From Pontibacter coccineus (GTDB taxonomy: Bacteria; Bacteroidota; Bacteroidia; Cytophagales; Hymenobacteraceae), in the NCBI RefSeq assembly GCF_030546575.1, contig NZ_JAUOTN010000002.1, forward strand, positions 434,001-498,000: a stretch of DNA of 64,000 bases, given 5' to 3'. This document shows, one piece after another, positions 26,323 through 33,254 of this stretch; position 1 is the stretch's first letter, and each line of letters opens with the position of its first letter. The position numbers and the translations under genes are program-made. The notes below the pieces were generated by a model that was given only the letters and a program-made list of their open reading frames with translations, was not told where the DNA came from and made no database searches.

Positions 26323-26352
26323 GTTAGAAAAGTAAAAAGTTAGCAGGGATGG

Positions 26353-26389
26353 TTTGTAGAGGTAGGTCGTGACCTGCCCGAATCGTGCA
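26353..26389. repeat. REP-like palindrome, family B copy 1
   Basis: A hairpin GGTAGGTC/GACCTGCC (with one G-T pair) followed by GAATCGTGCA. A second copy lies at 38933-38969; seven differences in the compared 30-nt core are all transitions and keep the stem paired. Located between hslU and its terminator. Confidence 0.6.
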
Positions 26390-26441
26390 CAGGTTTTCAA
26401 GGAAGCCAGCATGGTCACTATACTTGTCAATTGCGATAAAG

Positions 26442-26481
26442 AAAAGCTGGTGTTTCTGTGAAGGCGGGGGCACCAGCTTTT
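26442..26481 (+). terminator. Rho-independent terminator of hslU
   Basis: AAAAGCTGGTG (26442-26452) and its exact complement (26471-26481) with an 18-nt loop and a run of Ts. The next gene starts only 13 bp after it. Confidence 0.88.
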
Positions 26482-26494
26482 TTGTTTGGAGCAA

Positions 26495-26953
26495 ATGCCT
26501 TATTTTCAACTAAAGTATTCCCCGGTGATTAGAAGGCACTTTGTTCAGATAATAGCCGTATTGACACTGTTTCTAGTCTTAGGAGCTGTTTTGTCTTATT
26601 TTCTCCTGCTAGATATGTCCACACCGAAACACATCAAGGAGTTAAGGAAATTCGACAGCATTGTGAGTAGCTGTGAGACAGCCAGTGCAAAGGCAGATGC
26701 GGACTATGTAAAAGGTATTGTCAAAATGTATTTTGGTATGGGGATTGATTCGGATGAGAAAAGGATGCCCTACACTTTTTATAAGCGTTTGGAAAAGGAA
26801 TATGGGATCGAGATTATCTATGCGGGTGATTTGATACATCCTTACATAGGTTGTTATAATCTCAAAATGGATAGTCTGTTATCCGAAAAGATCGGCCGTA
26901 ATACATTAGACAACCTTTACAAGAAAATGCATCGGGAACAGTATCCTATTTAA
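26495..26953 (+). CDS. Hypothetical single-pass membrane protein
   Basis: 152 residues from the ATG at 26495, preceded by GGAGC at proper distance. One transmembrane helix (IIAVLTLFLVLGAVLSYFLL, about residues 19-38) and a soluble C-terminal domain with no motif I recognise (ADADYVKGIVKMYFGMGIDS). Base composition is visibly more AT-rich than the neighbouring core genes. Starts immediately after the hslU terminator and has no obvious operon partner. It could be recently acquired. Confidence 0.65.
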   Translation: MPYFQLKYSPVIRRHFVQIIAVLTLFLVLGAVLSYFLLLDMSTPKHIKELRKFDSIVSSCETASAKADADYVKGIVKMYFGMGIDSDEKRMPYTFYKRLEKEYGIEIIYAGDLIHPYIGCYNLKMDSLLSEKIGRNTLDNLYKKMHREQYPI

Positions 26954-27021
26954 GGTATCCCCATTTGGTCCCCACTCGTAATTTTAAGAAACACTCTTAA
27001 TTCTCAAACTCCAAAACCTCC

Positions 27022-27756
27022 ATGAACTACTACTTCATCACCGGAACGAGCAAAGGTATAGGTAAGGCCATTGCCGAGGAACTGCTTCAGGACAAGAACA
27101 ATTTTGTGATAGGCGTTTGCCGCAACAGCACCATACAGCACAAGAACTACCGCCACCAGCCGCTTGACTTCTCGGATATACCTGCCGTAGAGCACAACCT
27201 GCACAAGGTGTTCGTCCCTTACAATGACGCCGAAAAGCTTGTGCTGATCAACAATGCGGGCGTGTTGGGCGATATCGGGTATGTAGGCGAAGGTATGCCG
27301 AATGAGCGCTTTGAGTTTGTGTTCGACGTGAACGTGATTGTGCCGGCCATGCTGATGAACAGTTTTCTGCAGGTATACAAGCCGCTGCAGGTGCCGAAAG
27401 TGATTGTGAACGTGAGTTCGGGCGCAGGCAGATACCCGATCGATGGCTGGGCCAGCTACTGCGCTTCCAAAGCGGCAATTGACATGCTCTCGCAAACAAT
27501 ACAGCAGGAACAGAATGTGCGTGCCTCTGGTGTTCGGGTCTTCTCCTTGTCGCCGGGCGTGGTTGATACAGCCATGCAGGAGCACATCCGGGAGAGCGAT
27601 GAAGAGAAGTTCAGCAACGTGCAACGCTTCCGAGACTATAAAGAACAAGGCGAACTGGCCTCACCGGAAGAAGTAGGCCGCAAGATCGTTTGGTTCCTGA
27701 ACAACACCGACGACTTTAACGAAGTACTGGTGTCAGTAAGAGATATAGTGGAATGA
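27022..27756 (+). CDS. SDR family NAD(P)-dependent oxidoreductase
   Basis: 244 residues, classical short-chain dehydrogenase. Cofactor loop ITGTSKGIGKAIAEE (TGxxxGIG), LINNAGVLG (NAG motif), catalytic Ser in VIVNVSSGAGRYP and YCASK (Tyr-x3-Lys), then LSPGVVDTAM. The closest pattern is sepiapterin reductase/benzil reductase-like SDRs. Cytoplasmic; substrate unknown. Followed by a terminator. Confidence 0.9.
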   Translation: MNYYFITGTSKGIGKAIAEELLQDKNNFVIGVCRNSTIQHKNYRHQPLDFSDIPAVEHNLHKVFVPYNDAEKLVLINNAGVLGDIGYVGEGMPNERFEFVFDVNVIVPAMLMNSFLQVYKPLQVPKVIVNVSSGAGRYPIDGWASYCASKAAIDMLSQTIQQEQNVRASGVRVFSLSPGVVDTAMQEHIRESDEEKFSNVQRFRDYKEQGELASPEEVGRKIVWFLNNTDDFNEVLVSVRDIVE

Positions 27757-27805
27757 GTTGCTTTTGCGGCACAAACTCCAAAGAGGTTTATTTAACCCAT
27801 CAGAG

Positions 27806-27835
27806 AGCCCTTCCTGGCGAGAGGGGCTTTTTTTA
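27806..27835 (+). terminator. Rho-independent terminator of the SDR gene
   Basis: AGCCCTTC (27806-27813) pairs with GAGGGGCT (27821-27828; one G-T) across a 7-nt loop and is followed by a run of seven Ts. Confidence 0.85.
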
Positions 27836-28020
27836 TTCCCCAAACGCAGGTAGACCTATCCTCGGGGTGACTGCCATAAGGTATAGAGAAATGATCGGTG
27901 CACTTAGTCCTAACCGTCTGATACTTAAAAATATATACTTTATGCTGAAGTTTGCTAAATTAATATAGTTATGCTAATTTGGTATAGCTGTCTTTAAAAG
28001 CTCCTATACTTTAGTATGTT

Positions 28021-28440
28021 ATGAAGAATCCCCTTTGTCCGCGTTGCAGTGCTTTGGAAGTAGTGAAAAGCGGCGTCATCAACGACAGGCAGCGTTATCG
28101 CTGTAAAAAGTGCAGTTATTATTTCACAGTAAATAAACTCGGGAAGGGGATTGATAGCTATTATGTAACCAAAGCGCTGCAACTTTACATCGAAGGTATC
28201 AGCTACCGGGAAATCGAGCGGATTCTAGGTATAAGCCATGTTTCCATCATGAACTGGGTACGCAAATACAAGATCAAGGCCCCGGAGCAAACCGAGTACC
28301 ACCCGACCTATAAAATCCTGAACCACATTGAGCTGGTGGAGCATATGAAAAACAACGCCAACCTGAAAGGCGCCGGCATGATGATCACCGAGCTTGGTGA
28401 CAAGTACATGATGATCAAATGGAAGCGGTTCAAGGATTAG
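28021..28440 (+). CDS. InsA-like zinc-ribbon/HTH protein without transposase catalytic domain
   Basis: 139 residues. N-terminal zinc ribbon with CPRC and CKKC pairs (residues 6-9 and 28-31), then a helix-turn-helix (EGISYREIERILGISHVSIM, NWVRKYKIKAP) as in IS1-family InsA, then about 50 residues unlike a DDE nuclease. No InsB follows and no terminal inverted repeats flank it. It stands at the head of the acetate/propionate module, so a domesticated transposase DNA-binding protein acting as regulator is plausible; an IS remnant is the alternative, but the reading frame is intact and ends cleanly. Confidence 0.75.
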   Translation: MKNPLCPRCSALEVVKSGVINDRQRYRCKKCSYYFTVNKLGKGIDSYYVTKALQLYIEGISYREIERILGISHVSIMNWVRKYKIKAPEQTEYHPTYKILNHIELVEHMKNNANLKGAGMMITELGDKYMMIKWKRFKD

Positions 28441-28488
28441 GTGAATTGGTAAATTGTTGAGTGTGGCGTTTGTTATTACTTGTAATTT

Positions 28489-28509
28489 CGCTCGCGTCCC
28501 ACTAGTGTG
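28489..28509. repeat. Degenerate family A palindrome
   Basis: CGCTCGCGTCCCACTAGTGTG matches the arm of the element at 32864-32985 (CGCTCGCGTCCCGCGAGTGTG in the complement of its right arm) except at a few positions that destroy the hairpin. Confidence 0.45.
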
Positions 28510-28691
28510 AAGTATTTGATAGCGCCCCGCCGCTCGTGCAAAAGCGGCATTCGCCTGCCTGCTTCTGAGGACACACTGCTTTCGTCGATTTACAGGTATA
28601 GCATTGTAGTTAAATCAGATTAGTCCTCTCACAGACTATACCCGCCTTGCTCCACCCGAGAGGGGACTTTCTGCCACTAACACCCAATCCC

Positions 28692-28837
28692 GTCAACTTA
28701 GGCTTTTTATGTCATTTCGATCGGGGGTGGGGGCCCTCGTTTTGGGAGAAATCTGAAGTAGAGCGAAAATTTTGAAAGTATCCAGATCTCTCCTTTCGTC
28801 GAGATGACAGCTGGAGTTAATCATGGCTTAAGTTGAC
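28692..28837. repeat. Nested inverted-repeat element (MITE-like)
   Basis: Outer arms GTCAACTTAGGC (28692-28703) and GCTTAAGTTGAC (28826-28837) match at 11 of 12 positions; inner arms start GTCATTTCGA (28711) and end TCGAGATGAC (28808), with GAGAAATCT / AGATCTCTCC between. The inner motif is the well-known Bacteroidota intergenic GTCATTTCGA repeat. No coding capacity; resembles a non-autonomous element or structured RNA repeat. Confidence 0.65.
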
Positions 28838-29052
28838 AGTCGCCCCTGCCCCCTTCAAAGGGGGACTTGAGCCAATACCATAGTCAGGTATGAGCGCTGT
28901 AGGATTTTACACATACTACACGGACCCCAGGCAGGTATAGCAAGGCTAACTTGCACGTGAGCAATGAAACAGAAAGCATCAGCCAGGTGCACTTTACGAC
29001 GCTCCACTGTTTGAGCGGTCAGCGAGTTTGGAGCGTCTTGACTTTTTTGCTT

Positions 29053-29076
29053 ACTTTTTGTGTCAAGACAAAAAGT
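29053..29076. repeat. Bacteroidota-type hairpin repeat
   Basis: ACTTTTTGT (29053-29061), loop GTCAAG, ACAAAAAGT (29068-29076). It lies within a longer AT-rich repeat beginning GGTCAGCGAGTTTGGAGCGT that I recognise in pattern from other Bacteroidota intergenic regions. Confidence 0.5.
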
Positions 29077-29397
29077 GAGTGCCCGCCGCACAGGCGAAGC
29101 TATAAAACAGTAAAGTTTACTATACCTAGAAGCGCCGCTAAGCAAGCTGCAAACTGGCCTAAAGTAAACCAAATTTACACTGACACCAAGTTGGTGGTAC
29201 TTTATGGTTGTATCCTCAATAGAACAGGTATAGCCTTACCCCGGAATTCCCTGGAAAACCCCATTCCTATACCCATGTATACCAAATTACCAAAAATATA
29301 CGCCCCATTATCCTTTTTCCTGAATCTTTCTTAAAATAGATTAAATAATTCGGGGAAACAGCTGACCTCTCTTCACCTTAACATTTAGTAGTATCAA

Positions 29398-30749
29398 ATG
29401 AAAAAACTGTTACTATATGTAGCGGCAGGGCTGGTGCTTTGCTGCGCAGGAAGGAGTGCGTCTGCACAAGGCTCCACGGAGTACGGGGCAGGTATAAAGC
29501 TGCCTATTAACGAAGACGGCTCCAAGTATATCCGCTTTATTACTTGGCATCAGGTATGGATCAGGTATGGATCAGGTATAACGAGCACAACTCGGGCACC
29601 ATTCGCAACGGCGAGCCAGTCGACAACACACTTGACTTTGGTTTGCGCCGCTCCCGTTTCCTGACTTACTCCCAAATCTCCCCCCGCTTCCTGGTGCTCC
29701 TCCACTTTGGTATTAATAACCAGAACGCCGTTAGTGGCGGTGCCAACCCGGCACTGGATGGCAAGAAGCCGCAGATCTTCATCCACGACGCCTGGACGGA
29801 ATACAAAGTGTTTAACAACGCATTGTCGATTGGGGTTGGTCTGCACTACTGGAATGGCATATCGCGTATGTCGAATGCCAGTACGCTCAACTTCATGACC
29901 ATCGATGCGCCGATCTTCAACTGGGCTACCATCGATGCCGCCGACCAGTTCGGTCGTATGCTGGGCGTGTATGCCAAAGGCAAGCTCGGCAAACTCGACT
30001 ACCGCGTGGCTGTAAACGACCCTTTCCTGACCAACACGGCAGAGGCGATCGGACCGAATGCCAACTACAATCCACGGAACAACAACAAGGTATACCAGGG
30101 TTATTTCAACTGGCAGTTCCTGGAGCAGGAGTCGAACCTGCTGCCGTACATGGTGGGCACTTACCTGGGCTCCAAGCGGGTGTTTAACATCGGCGCGGGC
30201 TTCATGCACAACAAAGACGGCATGTGGCGCGAGCAGAATACCATCAATGGTTTCATAACGGAGAAAGAAGACATCAACCTGTTTGGTATGGATGCTTTTT
30301 TGGATCTGCCGCTCAACACCGAAACCAACACAGCCCTGACGGCCTACGGCGTGTACTATAACTATGACTTCGGGAGAAACAACGTGCGCAACATCGGCAT
30401 CATGAACCCAGCACAAGGTGGCCGCGCGCTCCGTGGCAACGCCTTCCCGACCATCGGCACGGGTGATATCCTGTACGGCCAGGCACGCTACCTGCTTCCC
30501 AAAGATTTGATCACCGAGAAGGCCCGTCTCCAACCCTATGCCGCCTTCAGCTATGGCAGTTTAGACGGTGTGCAAAACAGCCGCGGCGAAAAAGTGCCGG
30601 TGAAAGTGCTCGACCTGGGAACCAACCTCCTGCTCGAGGGCCATCATTCCAAAATCACGCTCAACTACCGCAACCGCCCTGATTTCACCAACCCGGATAA
30701 CCTGAAGTACCGACCAGAGATCACGCTGCAGGCCATGATTTACTTGTAA
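29398..30749 (+). pseudogene. Outer membrane porin, frameshifted by an 11-bp tandem duplication
   Basis: The first frame starts with a signal peptide (MKKLLLYVAAGLVLCCAGRS) and runs to WHQVWIRYG, then leaves frame; the second frame resumes with VWIRYNEHNSGTIRNG and continues as a beta-barrel to LKYRPEITLQAMIYL. Removing one 11-bp unit at 29551-29572 gives an uninterrupted reading WHQVWIRYNEHN and a protein of about 446 residues. The barrel has alternating-residue strands and an aromatic final Leu, as in short-chain solute porins. Next downstream are DUF4212 and a sodium:solute symporter, suggesting outer-membrane entry of acetate or similar acids. Could be a phase-variable gene, a true pseudogene or a sequencing error. 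Confidence 0.85.
29551..29580 (+). repeat. 11-bp tandem duplication inside the porin gene
   Basis: CAGGTATGGAT at 29551-29561 and 29562-29572, then CAGGTATA at 29573. The unit contains the core AGGTAT of the iterated motif. One unit gives an open frame; two shift it. Confidence 0.95.
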
Positions 30750-30778
30750 GAACCTTAAAAAAACTAAACTATATACCC

Positions 30779-31042
30779 ATGGAAAATAACAAGAACAGAA
30801 TGCAGGAGTACTGGCAGCGCAATGTGCGCATCCTCCTGACGCTTTTGGCCCTTTGGTTCACCGTGTCCTATGTCTTCGGCATTTTGCTGGTCGACGAGCT
30901 CAACCAGTTCCGTCTGGGCGGCTTTAAACTGGGCTTCTGGTTTGCGCAGCAGGGCTCCATCTATGTGTTTGTGCTGATCATCTTCATCTATGTGTGGCTG
31001 ATGAACAAGCTCGACCGCGAATTTGACGTGCACGAAGATTAA
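30779..31042 (+). CDS. DUF4212 protein, small subunit of a sodium:solute symporter
   Basis: 87 residues with two transmembrane helices (VRILLTLLALWFTVSYVFGI and GSIYVFVLIIFIYVWLMNKL) separated by the conserved NQFRLGGFKLGFWFAQQG loop that defines the family. These proteins are encoded immediately before SSS-family symporters of the VC_2705 type, as here (27-bp gap), and are thought to be accessory subunits. Inner membrane. Confidence 0.93.
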   Translation: MENNKNRMQEYWQRNVRILLTLLALWFTVSYVFGILLVDELNQFRLGGFKLGFWFAQQGSIYVFVLIIFIYVWLMNKLDREFDVHED

Positions 31043-31069
31043 TCTCCCACTTTAAAACACCTTAAGACA

Positions 31070-32758
31070 ATGGATATCTTAACCTGGACATACATCATCG
31101 TGGGCCTGACCTTCGCCCTCTACATCGGCATTGCCATCTGGTCGCGGGCGGGTTCTACAAAAGAATTTTACGTGGCAGGCGGTGGCGTGAGCCCGCTGGC
31201 CAACGGCATGGCAACGGCCGCTGACTGGATGTCGGCTGCCTCGTTCATCTCCATGGCGGGCCTCATCTCGTTCATGGGCTACGACGGATCGGTGTACCTG
31301 ATGGGCTGGACGGGCGGCTATGTGTTGCTCGCACTCCTGCTGGCGCCCTACCTGCGCAAGTTCGGCAAGTTCACTGTGCCCGATTTCGTGGGAGACCGCT
31401 ACTACTCCAAGACAGCGCGCCTGGTGGCGGTGGTCTGCGCCATTTTCATCTCCTTCACCTACGTAGCCGGCCAGATGCGTGGCGTAGGCATCGTGTTCTC
31501 CCGCTTCCTGGAAGTACAGATAGAGACTGGGGTTATCATCGGGATGATCATCGTGTTGTTCTACGCTGTGTTGGGCGGCATGAAAGGCATTACCTATACC
31601 CAGGTGGCGCAGTACTGCGTGCTGATCTTCGCTTACATGGTGCCCGCTATCTTTATTTCGATGATGCTGACCGGCAACCCGATTCCACAACTTGGTTTGG
31701 GTGGCACACTGTCTGACGGCACCTACCTATTGGATAAACTCGATGGATTGCTTCCGGAGCTTGGCTTCACGGCCTACACCGACGGCAGCAAGGCAACGAT
31801 TGACGTGTTCTTCATCACAGCTGCTTTGATGGTGGGCACGGCCGGTCTGCCCCACGTGATCGTGCGCTTCTTCACGGTGCCGAAAGTAAAAGATGCCCGT
31901 AAATCGGCTGGATATGCATTGGTGTTTATTGCGATACTCTACACAGCTGCTCCTGCAGTAGGTGCGTTTGGTATGTACAACATGCTGCAAACCACCAGTA
32001 ACCAGCCTATCGCAAACATGCCGCAGTGGGTGAACAACTGGGAGAAAACCGGTTTGATTGGCGTGGATGACAAAAACGGGGATGGTCACATTCAATATGT
32101 GAAAGACCCTGTGGTAAACGAGCTCAACATCGACAAAGACATCATGGTGCTGGCCAATCCCGAGATTGCGCAGCTTCCGAACTGGGTGATTGCCCTGGTA
32201 GCGGCCGGTGGTCTGGCGGCGGCCCTCTCCACAGCGGCTGGTTTGTTGCTGGTTATCTCTACCTCCATTTCGCATGACTTGCTGAAGAAATCCGTGATGC
32301 CGGGTATATCCGAGAAACAGGAACTGATTGCGGCCCGTTTGGCGGCTGCGGCAGCAGTGATTGTAGCAGGGTACTTCGGCATCAGACCGCCGGGCTTTGT
32401 GGCGGAGGTGGTGGCCTTTGCCTTCGGTCTGGCCGCGGCTTCGTTCTTCCCCATCATCATCATGGGCATCTTCTCCAAGCGCATGAACAAACAAGGAGCC
32501 ATTTGGGGGATGATCTCAGGCCTGCTGTTCACGATCAGCTACATTTCCTACTTCAAGTTCATCAACCCGGCCGCGAACGTGCCTGAGAACTGGTTCATGG
32601 AGATCTCTCCGGAAGGCATCGGCACGGTAGGTATGGTGATCAACTTTGTAGTGTCCTTTATCGTGTCCCGCTTCACGCCGGCCCCGCCCGCCCATATCCA
32701 GGAGCTGATCGAGGATATCCGCATCCCGAGAGGCGCAGGCGAAGCAGTGGCGCATTAA
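31070..32758 (+). CDS. Sodium:solute symporter (SSS family, acetate/solute type)
   Basis: 562 residues, about 13 transmembrane helices. Family motifs include EFYVAGGGVSPLANGMATAA near the N-terminus, VVCAIFISFTYVAGQMRGVG, and GGLAAALSTAAGLLLVIST. The long extracytoplasmic insert (about residues 300-360) is typical of the VC_2705 subgroup that pairs with DUF4212. Related to ActP acetate permeases; with acs and prpE downstream, import of acetate, propionate or a similar monocarboxylate is the best inference. Confidence 0.92.
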   Translation: MDILTWTYIIVGLTFALYIGIAIWSRAGSTKEFYVAGGGVSPLANGMATAADWMSAASFISMAGLISFMGYDGSVYLMGWTGGYVLLALLLAPYLRKFGKFTVPDFVGDRYYSKTARLVAVVCAIFISFTYVAGQMRGVGIVFSRFLEVQIETGVIIGMIIVLFYAVLGGMKGITYTQVAQYCVLIFAYMVPAIFISMMLTGNPIPQLGLGGTLSDGTYLLDKLDGLLPELGFTAYTDGSKATIDVFFITAALMVGTAGLPHVIVRFFTVPKVKDARKSAGYALVFIAILYTAAPAVGAFGMYNMLQTTSNQPIANMPQWVNNWEKTGLIGVDDKNGDGHIQYVKDPVVNELNIDKDIMVLANPEIAQLPNWVIALVAAGGLAAALSTAAGLLLVISTSISHDLLKKSVMPGISEKQELIAARLAAAAAVIVAGYFGIRPPGFVAEVVAFAFGLAAASFFPIIIMGIFSKRMNKQGAIWGMISGLLFTISYISYFKFINPAANVPENWFMEISPEGIGTVGMVINFVVSFIVSRFTPAPPAHIQELIEDIRIPRGAGEAVAH

Positions 32759-32797
32759 GATTGATTGTTGGTGGCTAATTGATTGTTGATGGCTAAA

Positions 32798-33015
32798 TGG
32801 TTAAATTGTTGGATGGTTGACTCGGTGGCACTGCTACCGGTCAGCCATTCAGCATTACTTCGACCCTCGCTCGCCTCTGGCGAGTGTGCGCTACTGGGCG
32901 GACTCTGGCCGCTAGTGCCTGTGCCTCTAGGCACAAGTGGCGGGACGCCACCAAATGACTCACACTCGCGGGACGCGAGCGAGGGCATAAGAATAAAAAA
33001 TCAACAATTTAACCA
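32798..33015. repeat. 14-bp inverted repeat bracketing a family A element
   Basis: TGGTTAAATTGTTG (32798-32811) and its exact complement (33002-33015) flank the cloverleaf-like element at 32864-32985. Similar TTAAATTGTT words occur at other intergenic sites, so the arms may be ordinary low-complexity repeats rather than element ends. Confidence 0.55.
32864..32985. repeat. Family A REP-like element with four hairpins
   Basis: Outer 25-nt arms (32864-32888 and 32961-32985) match as inverted repeats at 22 positions. Each arm is itself a hairpin: CTCGCC-TCT-GGCGAG on the left, CTCGCG-GGA-CGCGAG on the right. Two further hairpins lie inside: GTGCCT-CT-AGGCAC (32921-32934) and GTGGCG-GGA-CGCCAC (32937-32951). 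A 48-nt half copy, 43 identical, lies inverted at 38869-38916. No coding capacity. Confidence 0.8.
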
Positions 33016-33038
33016 CCCAACCATCACTCAATCTCAAC

Positions 33039-33251
33039 ATGCGTGACTACTCCAAAGGCAGACGACTCTTCTTCATCAGTGCCCTGTTCATGGTGCTGTT
33101 GAATTTTCCGTTGCTTTCGATTTTCAATTCGGGGGCGACGGTGGGAGGAGTACCGGTGCTATACCTGTACCTGATGGTGGTGTGGGGGCTTTGCATTGCG
33201 GCGATTGCGTTTTTCATTAACCGGCAGGATTCCAGAAAACAGAAGAAATAA
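33039..33251 (+). CDS. Small two-helix membrane protein of the kinase operon
   Basis: 70 residues: basic N-terminus, helix FISALFMVLLNFPLLSIF, short GGVPVLYLYL loop, helix MVVWGLCIAAIAFFI and a basic tail (NRQDSRKQKK). It ends 3 bp before the sensor kinase gene, so the two are almost certainly co-translated. The layout resembles small subunits that accompany SSS-type transporters (a DUF4212-like role for the kinase's transporter domain), but I do not recognise a named family. Confidence 0.75.
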   Translation: MRDYSKGRRLFFISALFMVLLNFPLLSIFNSGATVGGVPVLYLYLMVVWGLCIAAIAFFINRQDSRKQKK

Positions 33252-33254
33252 TCC

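Larger units (their letters stand above)
28441..29397. other. 957-bp repeat-rich intergenic region upstream of the porin
   Basis: No supported gene. From left: low-complexity GTAAATTGTTGAGTG words, a degenerate family A palindrome (28489-28509), a nested inverted repeat (28692-28837), a CCCCCTTCAAAGGGGGA palindrome (28850-28866), several iterated motif copies (28933-28940 and others), a hairpin typical of Bacteroidota repeats (29053-29076) and an AT-rich final 100 bp likely holding the porin promoter. Confidence 0.7.

Noticed and set aside
28021..28440. Complete IS1-family insertion sequence
   Set aside because: No DDE nuclease ORF, no terminal inverted repeats and no target duplication are visible.
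28441..29397. CRISPR array in the repeat-rich spacer
   Set aside because: Repeats are palindromic and of different families, not evenly spaced identical direct repeats; no cas genes.
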